Source: an uncultured SAR116 cluster alpha proteobacterium
GTDB taxonomy: Bacteria; Pseudomonadota; Alphaproteobacteria; Puniceispirillales; Puniceispirillaceae
Length of the DNA: 64,000 nt
Direction: 5' to 3'
NCBI GenBank assembly: GCA_902596655.1
Contig: CACJUX010000006.1
Span: 18,782 to 82,781, forward strand
Position 1 is the stretch's first letter, and each line of letters begins with the position of its first letter. The notes under the pieces are model-generated. The model was not told the DNA's origin, made no database searches, and saw nothing but the letters and a program-made list of their open reading frames with translations. The position numbers and the translations under genes are program-made. Positions 1 to 8,780 of this stretch are shown here, one piece after another.

Positions 1-2
1 CG

Positions 3-194
3 AATTTTGCTGGGGGGCGATACCAGCTGGTCTTTCACGCGGCGGCCTACCTGCGGGCTGCGGGAATATCATTGCCAGAAATGCCGTTTCTCGATGAGAT
101 TGTGATTGCCTTTGGCATCGATAATGCAGACCGGCATTACCATGTGCCGTTGCTATTCTCGCCCTACGGCTATTCGACCTACCGCGGTAGCTAG
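3..194 (+). CDS. uraH: 5-hydroxyisourate hydrolase, C-terminal part
   Basis: The reading frame enters from the left edge and ends at TAG 192-194. The 63 visible residues end in Tyr-Arg-Gly-Ser, the signature C-terminus of hydroxyisourate hydrolases (transthyretin-related proteins), and carry the preceding HYHVPLL and [11 protein letters not shown] segments of that family. The enzyme opens 5-hydroxyisourate, the product of urate oxidation, to give OHCU. xdhA starts 12 bases downstream, so the gene belongs to the purine operon and supplies the step after PuuD. The N-terminal half lies outside the window. OHCU decarboxylase is not visible and may lie further upstream. Confidence 0.93.
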   Translation, partial: NFAGGRYQLVFHAAAYLRAAGISLPEMPFLDEIVIAFGIDNADRHYHVPLLFSPYGYSTYRGS

Positions 195-205
195 CGGAGT
201 TCGCG

Positions 206-1696
206 ATGCGCGATTATGTGACCTTTATCCTGAATAACGAGGTACAGACGCTCTCTGGTTTCGCTGGTGATACCACGCTGCTTGCCTGGTTGCGACGCAC
301 GCGCCGTCTGACCGGTTCAAAGGAAGGCTGTGGCGAGGGGGATTGCGGTGCCTGCACCGTTGTTCTCGCCCGGCCTGACGCCGACGGCAGAATTGTTTGG
401 CGGCCGGTCAATGCTTGCATCCTGTTTATGGGTATGCTCGAAGGGGCGTCGGTCACCACAATCGAAGCGCTGTCTGATGGCGCGGGCGGTCTGCACCCCT
501 GCCAGCAGGTGATGGTCGATTATCACGCCTCACAATGTGGGTTCTGCACGCCCGGTTTCGTCATGTCACTTTTTGCCGCCTGGTGCAATGGTGATGGTCT
601 GGAGGCGACGGCCATTGATGACACGCTGGCTGGCAATCTATGCCGTTGCACCGGTTACCGGCCGATTGTCGATGCCGGACTGTCGCTTGTTGGAAGTGAC
701 CTGCCGGCCTTTGAATTGGCCCGCCGCCAGACTGAGGCCGAGTTGATGGCAGAAATCGCGCATGATGAGACGGTTCGGCTTTCCGATGAAGGAGCAGCAA
801 GAAAGGTTGCCTTTGTGGCGCCTGCCAGCGCGAAAGACTTCACAGAATTCTATGCCCACAATCCCGATGCGACGATTGTCTCTGGTGCCACCGATGTCGG
901 GCTGTGGGTGACCAAACAACAGCGGCATCTACCGGTGATGCTATGGACAGGCCGCGTCGCTGGCTTCAAAGAGACCGTTGAGATCGACGATCACCTTCGG
1001 ATTGGCCCTGCGGTCACTCATCAGCAGGCAATGTCTGACCTCGCGGCGCGCTGGCTGGATTTTGGAGAGGTGATGCGTCGCTTTGGCTCGCTGCAGGTAC
1101 GCAGCAGCGGTACGATCTGTGGCAACATTGCTAATGGCTCGCCAATCGGTGATCTGGCGCCGATGCTGATTGCCCTGTCTACCGAGGTAGAACTGACGGC
1201 GGGTATAAAAATGCGGCGGTTGCCGCTAGAGGCGTTTTTCCGTGATTACGGTGTTCAGGATCGGCAGACGGGTGAATTTGTTTCTGCCATCCTGTTGCCG
1301 CTGGCACCGGCCAAGCATTTTCGCTGCTACAAGATTTCAAAACGCTTTGACCAGGACATCTCGGCGGTCATGGGGGCTTTCAAAATTACCGTCGCCGATA
1401 ATGTGATCATTTCAGCGCGCCTAGCATTTGGCGGTATGGCGGCAACGCCAAAACGCGCCACACATGCCGAGGTGGCCCTTCAAGGAGCGCCCTTTACCGA
1501 ATCCAGTTTCCGTGCCGCTGCGGCCCACGTGGCTGACGATTTCACACCGATCAGCGACATGCGCGCGTCTGCCGCCTATCGGTTACAGGTGGCGCGCAAT
1601 CTTGTCGTGAAATATGGGCTTGATCTGACGGGTGCCGGATCGGTGCGTCTTGCCGGCCGTTCGGGGTTATCGCTTACCGGCGTACGGGGGATGTGA
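206..1696 (+). CDS. xdhA: Xanthine dehydrogenase small subunit (FeS/FAD)
   Basis: 496 residues. Electron-transfer subunit of molybdenum xanthine dehydrogenase, which oxidises hypoxanthine and xanthine to urate and passes electrons to NAD. The N-terminal plant-type ferredoxin domain has CGEGDCGAC at residues 42-50. The second cluster motif is CGFC at 111-114 and CRC at 146-148. The middle FAD-binding domain includes the GTICGNIANGSPIGD loop near residue 305, followed by the CO-dehydrogenase flavoprotein C-terminal domain. Length matches R. capsulatus-type XdhA. The stop codon overlaps the xdhB start (TGATG), which indicates translational coupling. Confidence 0.97.
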   Translation: MRDYVTFILNNEVQTLSGFAGDTTLLAWLRRTRRLTGSKEGCGEGDCGACTVVLARPDADGRIVWRPVNACILFMGMLEGASVTTIEALSDGAGGLHPCQQVMVDYHASQCGFCTPGFVMSLFAAWCNGDGLEATAIDDTLAGNLCRCTGYRPIVDAGLSLVGSDLPAFELARRQTEAELMAEIAHDETVRLSDEGAARKVAFVAPASAKDFTEFYAHNPDATIVSGATDVGLWVTKQQRHLPVMLWTGRVAGFKETVEIDDHLRIGPAVTHQQAMSDLAARWLDFGEVMRRFGSLQVRSSGTICGNIANGSPIGDLAPMLIALSTEVELTAGIKMRRLPLEAFFRDYGVQDRQTGEFVSAILLPLAPAKHFRCYKISKRFDQDISAVMGAFKITVADNVIISARLAFGGMAATPKRATHAEVALQGAPFTESSFRAAAAHVADDFTPISDMRASAAYRLQVARNLVVKYGLDLTGAGSVRLAGRSGLSLTGVRGM

Positions 1697-4056
1697 TGAC
1701 ACCGCCCGATACTGGCCAAAGCATGGAAATCCAGACGAAAAGGGGTATTGCCGGTGACATCCGTACCCCGTTGCGCCATGAAAGTGCGCACAAACATGTT
1801 GCCGGTACCGCAATCTATGTCGATGACATCGCCACTCCTGAAAACAGCCTTGTGGTGCTGATTGCGCAGAGCCCACATGCGCATGCACGCATTACTGCGA
1901 TGGATCTGTCGGCTGTTGCCGCTGCGCCCGGTATCGTGCGGGTGATGAGCGCCGCAGATATTCCGGGAAAGAATGACTGTGCGCCAGTCTATGGCGATGA
2001 TCCGGTTTTTGCCGATACTGAGGTAAATTATGTTGGACAAGCGGTGTTTGCCGTTGCCGCTGAGACGATGGCGGCCGCCCGTGCTGCGATCGGCCTTGCC
2101 AAAATCGGCTATGAGGAGCTGCCGGCGATCATAACCATCGAGGCGGCGATACAGGCAGGCTCGTTTCTGGGGCCGCCGGCGACTATGGCGTGCGGCGATC
2201 CTGATGAGGCCATCGCTACAGCGCCGCGCACCCTCAGCGGTAGCATCGATATTGGCGGGCAGGAGCATTTCTATCTCGAGGGTCAGGCAGCGCTGGCGTT
2301 TCCGGGTGAGGATGGTGATATTTTGGTCCATTCGTCGACCCAGCATCCAAGCGAGATCCAGCACAAGATCGCCGACGTTCTCGGCACGGGCAATCATTCA
2401 GTGACCGTAGAAACTCGCCGTATGGGTGGCGGCTTTGGAGGTAAGGAAAGCCAGGGCAGTTTGCCGGCGATTACGGCGGCCCTGGCAACTCATCTGACTG
2501 GCCGGCCGGCGAAAACGGTCTATGACCGTGATGATGATTTCATGATTACCGGCAAGCGTCACGATTTCCGCATTAATTATCAAATTGGTTTTGACGATGA
2601 GGGGCGTATTCATGGCGCGGTGTTTGACCAGGCCATGCGGTGTGGCATGTCATGGGATCTGTCTGAGGCGATTGCAGCGCGCGCCATGTGCCACGCAGAC
2701 AATGCCTATCACATTCCGCACATGCGTGTCGTCTCGCACCGCTGCAGGACCCATACCCAGTCAAACACCGCCTTTCGCGGCTTTGGTGGGCCACAAGGAA
2801 TGCTGGGGGTTGAGCGGGCCATCGACGAGGTGGCGCATCATCTGGGGCTGGACCCGTTGGTTGTCCGGCGGCGCAATTTTTATCCGCATAGATCGGCACC
2901 AGCGGCGCAGCATGGGATCACCCAATATGGTCAAACAGTGGCTGACTGCATCATCCAGGACATAGTTGACGAAATCGAGTCAACGGCTGACTACACTCGG
3001 CGGCGTGCCGAGATCGAGGCTTTCAACAGCGCTAATGATCTTGTCAAGCGTGGCATTGCCCTGACACCCGTGAAATTTGGTATTTCCTTCAATACGCAGT
3101 TTCTCAATCAGGCTGGCGCTCTTGTCCATGTCTATAGTGACGGGTCGGTGCAGCTTAATCACGGCGGCACTGAAATGGGGCAGGGGCTGAACACCAAGGT
3201 GGCGCAGATTGTTGCCAATGAATTCCAAATTGATATCAACACTGTCAGAATTACCGCAACAACTACTGGCAAGGTGCCGAACACGTCAGCAACAGCGGCA
3301 TCGTCTGGTACTGATCTCAACGGCATGGCGGCGCAGGCGGCGGCCCGCACCATCCGGCTGCGCATCCGTGATTTTCTGGCGGCGCAGCATGATCTGCCGA
3401 CTGACGCGGTGCGCTTTTTCGCTGGTCATGTGCATCTTGGCAAGACCAGCATCAGCTTCGCCGAAGCTGTCAGGGCGGCCTATCTTGGCCGGGTGTCGCT
3501 GTCCTCGACCGGCTTTTACGCGACGCCAAAAATCCATTGGGATAAAGAGCGCGGCCAGGGTCGACCTTTCTTTTATTATGCCTACGGCGCGGCTGTCAGC
3601 GAAGTTGCTATCGACATGCTGACAGGCGAGAACCGCGTTTTGCGCGCCGACATCATCCATGATGCTGGCAAGTCACTTAATCCGGCGATTGACATTGGCC
3701 AGATCGAGGGTGGCTTTGTCCAGGGGGCTGGTTGGCTCACAACCGAGGAGCTAGTGTGGGATGATGCCGGGCGGTTGCGCACGCATGCGCCCTCAACCTA
3801 TAAAATTCCGGCCTGTGCTGACCGGCCAGCAATGTTCAATGTTGCGCTTTTTGGCAATGGTGAGAATCTTGAGGACACTATCCACAAATCCAAGGCTGTT
3901 GGTGAGCCGCCGCTGATGCTTGCCATTAGCGTGCTGATGGCACTGTCGCACGCCCTAACAGCTGTAGGTTCGGCCGACTACCCGGCGCTGGATGCGCCAG
4001 CAACGCCTGAGCGGCTATTGCTTACGGCCATGCGCCTTGGAGCCGATCATGGCTGA
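1696..4056 (+). CDS. xdhB: Xanthine dehydrogenase large subunit (molybdopterin)
   Basis: About 786 residues from ATG 1696; an in-frame GTG lies one codon earlier. It holds the molybdenum cofactor and oxidises the purine ring. Visible motifs are GGGFGGKESQ near residue 245, FRGFGGPQG in the middle, and KAVGEPPLMLA near residue 735, which contains the catalytic glutamate of the xanthine oxidase family. The gene lies between xdhA and xdhC, overlapping each by a few bases, the usual three-gene bacterial arrangement. No disruption is seen. The length agrees with other two-subunit-type XdhB proteins. Confidence 0.97.
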   Translation: MTPPDTGQSMEIQTKRGIAGDIRTPLRHESAHKHVAGTAIYVDDIATPENSLVVLIAQSPHAHARITAMDLSAVAAAPGIVRVMSAADIPGKNDCAPVYGDDPVFADTEVNYVGQAVFAVAAETMAAARAAIGLAKIGYEELPAIITIEAAIQAGSFLGPPATMACGDPDEAIATAPRTLSGSIDIGGQEHFYLEGQAALAFPGEDGDILVHSSTQHPSEIQHKIADVLGTGNHSVTVETRRMGGGFGGKESQGSLPAITAALATHLTGRPAKTVYDRDDDFMITGKRHDFRINYQIGFDDEGRIHGAVFDQAMRCGMSWDLSEAIAARAMCHADNAYHIPHMRVVSHRCRTHTQSNTAFRGFGGPQGMLGVERAIDEVAHHLGLDPLVVRRRNFYPHRSAPAAQHGITQYGQTVADCIIQDIVDEIESTADYTRRRAEIEAFNSANDLVKRGIALTPVKFGISFNTQFLNQAGALVHVYSDGSVQLNHGGTEMGQGLNTKVAQIVANEFQIDINTVRITATTTGKVPNTSATAASSGTDLNGMAAQAAARTIRLRIRDFLAAQHDLPTDAVRFFAGHVHLGKTSISFAEAVRAAYLGRVSLSSTGFYATPKIHWDKERGQGRPFFYYAYGAAVSEVAIDMLTGENRVLRADIIHDAGKSLNPAIDIGQIEGGFVQGAGWLTTEELVWDDAGRLRTHAPSTYKIPACADRPAMFNVALFGNGENLEDTIHKSKAVGEPPLMLAISVLMALSHALTAVGSADYPALDAPATPERLLLTAMRLGADHG

Positions 4057-5053
4057 GGTAAACTGGATCACTGAGGCGCTGCAACGCATTGAGGCGCAAG
4101 GTGCCGTCGCCAGGGCCAGCCTGATTGACGTGAAGGGTTCGGCCCCGCGTGAGGTGGGGGCGATGATGCTGATCAGCCCGGACGACATCTGGGAGACCAT
4201 AGGTGGCGGGACGCTCGAATTTGAGGTGATGCAGCAGGCGCGTGAACTCCTTGCTGCTATGCCTTTAGATACTAGCTGGTATCGGCGCGTCATCACGGCG
4301 GCGCTTGGTCCCGATATGGGGCAATGTTGCGGCGGTGTCGTGCGCTTGCTTCTTGAAGTTTTTTCCGCTGCGGAACGTCCTGTACTCGCCGACCTTGCTG
4401 CTTTGCCGGCTCCGGTCGTGCTGGCACATCCGCTTGCAGGTGGGGCGGTGCTTGCCTGCGTTGCATCCTCGGCCAAAACTGGTGCTAATGCGCTTGGCCT
4501 CAGCGCTGACAGAAATCTGTTTCTGGCGCGTCGTGACCTAGCGAGGCGTCCACTCTTTGCTTATGGGGCAGGGCATATTGGCCGCGCGCTTGTCGGGACT
4601 CTGGCGTCACTTGACCTGGATGTTTATTGGATTGATATAAAACCGACGCGCTTTCCAGAGGCTATCCCTGATGGTGTGCGCCGTGTCATCGCCAGCGATC
4701 CGTCGATAATTGCTGGCCATGCGCCGCCTGATGCCATTCATCTGGTGATCACCCACAACCATGCACTTGACGAGGTGATTTGCCACACGCTGCTAGCTAG
4801 TGAATGCTTTGCGCGGCTTGGACTTATTGGCTCGGCAACGAAGGCCACACGGTTTCGTCAGCGGCTCGCGAGGGCTGGCATTAGCCAGGACCAGCTTGCC
4901 CGTCTGGTCTGTCCGATTGGTATCCCGGAGATTGATGGAAAGCAGCCAGCGCTCGTGGCGCTCTCAATTGCGGCCCAAGTTGCAATCTGGCAGCAGGAAC
5001 TGGACATTTCACATAATAGCCCTGATCAGGTCACGGTGCCGGTCACTGCCTAG
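4049..5053 (+). CDS. xdhC: Xanthine dehydrogenase accessory protein XdhC
   Basis: About 334 residues from ATG 4049. XdhC binds the molybdenum cofactor, protects it until sulfuration and inserts it into XdhB; it is not part of the mature enzyme. It shows the XdhC/CoxI N-terminal domain with CGGVVRLLLE near residue 90 and a C-terminal Rossmann domain beginning GAGHIGRAL. The frame is open 57 bases further upstream, but the ATG at 4049 gives the family N-terminus and a short overlap with the end of xdhB, so it was chosen. Confidence 0.93.
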   Translation: MAEVNWITEALQRIEAQGAVARASLIDVKGSAPREVGAMMLISPDDIWETIGGGTLEFEVMQQARELLAAMPLDTSWYRRVITAALGPDMGQCCGGVVRLLLEVFSAAERPVLADLAALPAPVVLAHPLAGGAVLACVASSAKTGANALGLSADRNLFLARRDLARRPLFAYGAGHIGRALVGTLASLDLDVYWIDIKPTRFPEAIPDGVRRVIASDPSIIAGHAPPDAIHLVITHNHALDEVICHTLLASECFARLGLIGSATKATRFRQRLARAGISQDQLARLVCPIGIPEIDGKQPALVALSIAAQVAIWQQELDISHNSPDQVTVPVTA

Positions 5054-5062
5054 GGGGAACTG

Positions 5063-6310
5063 ATGCAAGACTATCTTTGGTTGTGGTCAGAATTACTGAT
5101 CCGGTGGGTGCATGTTATTGCCGGCATTGCCTGGATTGGCTCATCTTTTTATTTCATCGCGTTGGATCTCAGCCTTAAGCCGGGCCGTGAGCTTCCCGAT
5201 CAAGCGCATGGCCAGGCCTGGCAAGTGCATGGCGGAGGCTTTTATAATCTGGTCAAATATCTGGTCGCACCGTCAAAAATGCCGGATGAACTCACCTGGT
5301 TCAAATGGGAGGCCTATGCCACCTGGATTTCCGGCTTTGCCCTTTTGACGGTGGTCTATTATACGGCTGCTGGCCTGTATATGATCGATCTTGAGGTTCT
5401 TGATATTGAGCCGTGGCAGGCGGTCGTGATCAGCCTTGCCGGCATTGCTATCGGCTGGTGTTTCTATGATGGGATCTGCCGCAGTCCCCTTGGCCGCAGA
5501 GATGCCGCGCTTGCCACCGCCGGCTTCGTCTTTCTGGTGGCGCTTGCTTGGAGCTATTCGCAGATTTTCTCGGCCCGTGGTGCCTTTGTCCAGATGGGGG
5601 TGACGATTGGAACAATCATGGTTGCCAATGTGTTGATGGTGATTATCCCCGGCCAAAAAAAGGTCGTTGCCGCGCTGCGAGTTGGCGATGCGCCCGACCC
5701 GCGTCATGGCGCCCGTGGCAAACAGCGCTCGCTGCACAATAATTACCTGACGCTGCCGGTGATTTTCGTGATGATCGGTGGTCATTATCCGGCGATCTTT
5801 GCCACTGACTATGCTTGGGTCATTCTGGCGCTGGTGCTGGTGATCGGTGCGCTGATCCGGCATTTCTTCAACACCAAACACAGGGGTGATCCGCCGCCCT
5901 GGTGGGTCTGGTTTGCCGCTGGAGCGCTCACCATCTTGGCAATTTTCTTCAGTCATGTGGGCGCGCCTCTCAGACAGGTTGATCAGGCGTCCTATGGGGA
6001 ATATGAGTTCGGCACCGGTGCCCAGCTCCATCTGGCAGCGGTCGAGCTTGTCACCGAACGCTGCAGCATCTGCCACGCCCATGAACCGCAATGGGAGGGG
6101 CTTGCCTTCGCGCCAAAGGGCATTGTTCTGGAAAGTGAGGCTGACATTCTCGCCGCTGTGGATGGTATTTTCTGGCAGGCGGCCGCCTCGCATGCAATGC
6201 CGCCCGGTAATATCATCTGGGTCGATGATGAGGAGCGTCTGATGCTTGCCAACTGGCGGGCCATGCTGCGAGGTGGCGCTGTGCAGGCGGGGAGGTCTGG
6301 CCATGAGTGA
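5063..6310 (+). CDS. puuD: Membrane-bound urate oxidase (urate hydroxylase) with cytochrome c domain
   Basis: 415 residues. PuuD-type uricase oxidises urate to 5-hydroxyisourate in the inner membrane and passes electrons to a fused cytochrome c instead of producing hydrogen peroxide. The N-terminus has the characteristic run with RWVHVIAGIAWIGSSFYF and a later GGGFYNLVKY. About eight hydrophobic helices follow, then a C-terminal haem domain with CSICH near residue 335 and a downstream AMPPGN segment that could provide the methionine ligand. It sits between xdhC and puuE, where urate oxidation is needed. Function is assigned from the known PuuD family; no soluble uricase gene is visible. Confidence 0.93.
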   Translation: MQDYLWLWSELLIRWVHVIAGIAWIGSSFYFIALDLSLKPGRELPDQAHGQAWQVHGGGFYNLVKYLVAPSKMPDELTWFKWEAYATWISGFALLTVVYYTAAGLYMIDLEVLDIEPWQAVVISLAGIAIGWCFYDGICRSPLGRRDAALATAGFVFLVALAWSYSQIFSARGAFVQMGVTIGTIMVANVLMVIIPGQKKVVAALRVGDAPDPRHGARGKQRSLHNNYLTLPVIFVMIGGHYPAIFATDYAWVILALVLVIGALIRHFFNTKHRGDPPPWWVWFAAGALTILAIFFSHVGAPLRQVDQASYGEYEFGTGAQLHLAAVELVTERCSICHAHEPQWEGLAFAPKGIVLESEADILAAVDGIFWQAAASHAMPPGNIIWVDDEERLMLANWRAMLRGGAVQAGRSGHE

Positions 6311-7229
6311 TTATCCGCGTGATCTCGTCGGTTACGGACAGGCTGTCCCCCATGCTGCCTGGCCGGGTGGTGCGCGTGTTGCCGTGCAGTTCGTCCTGAA
6401 TTATGAGGAAGGTGGCGAAAACTCGGTCCTGCATGGTGATCCGGCTTCAGAAATTTTCCTGTCTGAAATCATCGGTGCCACGCCCTTTGAGGGGGCGCGT
6501 CACATGTCGATGGAATCGATTTATGAATATGGGTCGCGCGCCGGCGTCTGGCGGATTCTTGATCTGTTTCGCGCGCGCGCGCTGCCGATTACGCTATTTG
6601 CCGTCGCCATGGCGATGCAGCGGCATCCGGCGGTGATTGAGCGTGCGCTTGCTGATGGCCATGAGATCGCCTCGCACGGTTATCGCTGGATCAATTACCA
6701 TGGCATGAGCTGCGATCAGGAGGCTGAACATATGGCCCGCGCCATCGCCATCCATACCGACATCTGCGGCGCGCGGCCGCTTGGCTGGTATACTGGCAGA
6801 ACCAGCCAGAACACGCGTGATCTCGTCGCCGAAGAGGGCGGCTTTCTCTATGACGCCGATGATTACTCGGATGATCTGCCGTTCTGGTCCACCCAGGTCG
6901 CAAAGCCACATCTGATCGTTCCCTACACGCTGGATACGAATGACATGAGGTTTGCGACGGCACAGGGATTCCACAATGGTAATCAGTTTGCGCAGTATCT
7001 GATTGACGCCTTTGATGTGCTGTATGAGGAGGGGAAAACCGCCCCGAAAATGATGTCTGTCGGCCTGCATTGCCGGCTGATTGGCCGCCCGGCCCGTTTC
7101 GCTGGCCTCGTCAGGTTTCTTGACCATATCATGGCGCATAACTATGTTTGGGTCGCCCGGCGCGCTGATATCGCCCGGCACTGGATCAGCACCCATCCGC
7201 ATCCAACCTTGGCGGGGGATGCTGGATGA
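6303..7229 (+). CDS. puuE: Allantoinase, polysaccharide-deacetylase type (PuuE)
   Basis: About 308 residues from ATG 6303, which overlaps the end of puuD by 8 bases. PuuE hydrolyses allantoin to allantoate and is metal-independent, unrelated to AllB-type allantoinases. It begins with MSDYPRDLVGYG and FVLNYEEGGE, the typical N-terminus, and has the NodB-fold segments SHGYRWINYH and GWYTGR. The frame is open to 6246 but that extension lies in puuD. No OHCU decarboxylase domain is attached, unlike some bifunctional homologues. Confidence 0.93.
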   Translation: MSDYPRDLVGYGQAVPHAAWPGGARVAVQFVLNYEEGGENSVLHGDPASEIFLSEIIGATPFEGARHMSMESIYEYGSRAGVWRILDLFRARALPITLFAVAMAMQRHPAVIERALADGHEIASHGYRWINYHGMSCDQEAEHMARAIAIHTDICGARPLGWYTGRTSQNTRDLVAEEGGFLYDADDYSDDLPFWSTQVAKPHLIVPYTLDTNDMRFATAQGFHNGNQFAQYLIDAFDVLYEEGKTAPKMMSVGLHCRLIGRPARFAGLVRFLDHIMAHNYVWVARRADIARHWISTHPHPTLAGDAG

Positions 7230-7765
7230 CGCTGCCCTTCCTGACCATCGAGCCGCTGACCAGACCCGCCTTTGCGCCATTTGGCACCGTGATCGAGACC
7301 GTGAGCGCAACACGCCTGCCGATCAATCAGGGAACGACCATTCGCTTTGATGCACTCACCGCCGTCGATGTCGCGGCTGGAGGCGGCAGCCCCGTTATCT
7401 CGCTGTTTCGTGGCACTCGCCGCCCAGACCCGATCGCCATCCGCCTGCTTGAACGCCATCCGCTTGGCTCACAGGCCTTCTATCCGCTTTTCGATGCTCA
7501 ATGGCTGGTTGTCGTCTCTACCAGCAATGCTAGCGATACGGCGCCTGATTTTACCAGCCTGCGCTGTTTTCTGGCCAGCGGGACACAGGGCGTCAGCTAT
7601 GCGCGCGGCACCTGGCATCATCCGCTTCTGGTGCTGCTGCCGAAGCAGGATTTTCTGGTCGTTGACCGGGCCGCCCCCGCGGATGAGCCGGCGGGCCAGA
7701 ATCTTGATGAGGTTTGGTTTGACGGGCCGGATGGCGTTGCCGCGCTGATCCCCAAACTCAAATAA
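7226..7765 (+). CDS. allA: Ureidoglycolate lyase
   Basis: 179 residues starting at an ATGA overlap with puuE. AllA splits ureidoglycolate into glyoxylate and urea, the last carbon-releasing step of allantoin breakdown. Family features are LTRPAFAPFGTVIE near the start, an HPLGSQAF region with residues of the active-site cupin, and GTWHHPLLVL near residue 130. It is the last gene of the purine operon. Allantoicase, needed to make ureidoglycolate from allantoate, is not in this window. Confidence 0.93.
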   Translation: MTLPFLTIEPLTRPAFAPFGTVIETVSATRLPINQGTTIRFDALTAVDVAAGGGSPVISLFRGTRRPDPIAIRLLERHPLGSQAFYPLFDAQWLVVVSTSNASDTAPDFTSLRCFLASGTQGVSYARGTWHHPLLVLLPKQDFLVVDRAAPADEPAGQNLDEVWFDGPDGVAALIPKLK

Positions 7766-7818
7766 TGAAATTACCTATAGCACGCCGCCAAAATCAGAAA
7801 AGACTCACAGCTAACGGC

Positions 7819-7839
7819 TGGCTTCAAGACATGAAGCCA
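7819..7839. terminator. Hairpin between convergent operons
   Basis: A perfect 8-bp inverted repeat (TGGCTTCA / TGAAGCCA) with a 5-base loop lies in the 116-base gap between allA and the convergent EamA gene. No T-run follows on either strand, so it is at best a weak or factor-assisted terminator. Confidence 0.35.
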
Positions 7840-7881
7840 ATCTGTAACTCACCTCCAAAAGATGCATTGAGCAATGCCGGA

Positions 7882-8757
7882 TCATTTCTGTGGCGCGCGG
7901 GGGTGCGTTGGCAAAACGGTTAGGGCAAGGCCGAGCATCACGAGACTGACAGCACCCAACTTCAGCGGGCCGAAATATTCACCCTGAAACAGCCATGAGC
8001 TCAGCATGCCGAATACCGGAACCAGCAGCGCAAACGGCGCGACTAGCCCCGGCGTGTATCTGACCACCAGCCGTGTCCAGATCCCATAGGCGAGAAGGGT
8101 CGAGGCATAGGCGATGAACAGCAGACAGGCAATTGTTCTCAAGCTCACGCTGCCAAGGTTGGCGGCGATCACCGCGCCGCCATCAAGCCATAGCGAGACC
8201 GCCAGCAAAGGCAGTGGCGGGATGAGACTGGCCCAGACGACAAAAGACACCATGTTCGGGGTCGCCACCCGTTTGTTGACAAGGTTGGCCGCCGCCCAGC
8301 TCAGACCGGCGATCAGCACAATCATCACCGCCATTGGATTAGTACTGGTGTCCTGTAGTGATCCGATGATGCCTATTCCAACAAAGGCCAGCAGGATGCC
8401 GGCCATGCGGCGTCCAGAAATCTTTTCAGCAAACAGCACAAAGCTCAATCCCGCGGTAAAGAAAGCTTGGCTCTGGATGACCACTGAGGCTAGCCCGGCG
8501 GAGATGCCGATATCCATGGCAAAGAACAGCAGGCCAAACTGGATCAGGCCGAAAAATAGCCCGAACAGAATGATGTTCGGCCAACCTGTCGCGGGGCGCG
8601 GCAGAAAGAAGATGGCGGGAATCACTACCAGAGCGAATCTGATGCTGGCAAGCAGATATGGCGACATCGCCTCGAGGCCCCATTCGATGACAACAAAATT
8701 GAAGCCCCAGATGGCTGTCACCAGAATGACAGCTAGAATGTCGATGAACGGTATCAT
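7882..8757 (-). CDS. EamA/DMT-family transporter
   Basis: 291 residues, about ten hydrophobic helices in two homologous EamA halves, each starting with the characteristic short charged turn (VTAIWGFNFVVIEWGLE near the N-terminus). Inner-membrane drug/metabolite transporter; the substrate cannot be read from sequence. It is the last gene of a minus-strand group starting 23 bases after the amidohydrolase gene, so it may export or import a purine or deamination product. That link is inferred from position only. Confidence 0.85.
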   Translation of the reverse strand: MIPFIDILAVILVTAIWGFNFVVIEWGLEAMSPYLLASIRFALVVIPAIFFLPRPATGWPNIILFGLFFGLIQFGLLFFAMDIGISAGLASVVIQSQAFFTAGLSFVLFAEKISGRRMAGILLAFVGIGIIGSLQDTSTNPMAVMIVLIAGLSWAAANLVNKRVATPNMVSFVVWASLIPPLPLLAVSLWLDGGAVIAANLGSVSLRTIACLLFIAYASTLLAYGIWTRLVVRYTPGLVAPFALLVPVFGMLSSWLFQGEYFGPLKLGAVSLVMLGLALTVLPTHPRAPQK

Positions 8758-8780
8758 TCACGACGCCAGATCAAACAGGG

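Noticed and set aside
1576..2397. Long minus-strand open frame opposite xdhA/xdhB
   Set aside because: The plus strand carries unmistakable xanthine dehydrogenase motifs in the same bases; the antisense frame has no recognisable domain and is a by-product of GC-rich codon use.
5273..6304. 343-codon minus-strand open frame opposite puuD
   Set aside because: Composition is odd (rich in His, Arg, Gln), no domain is seen, and it lies fully under puuD.
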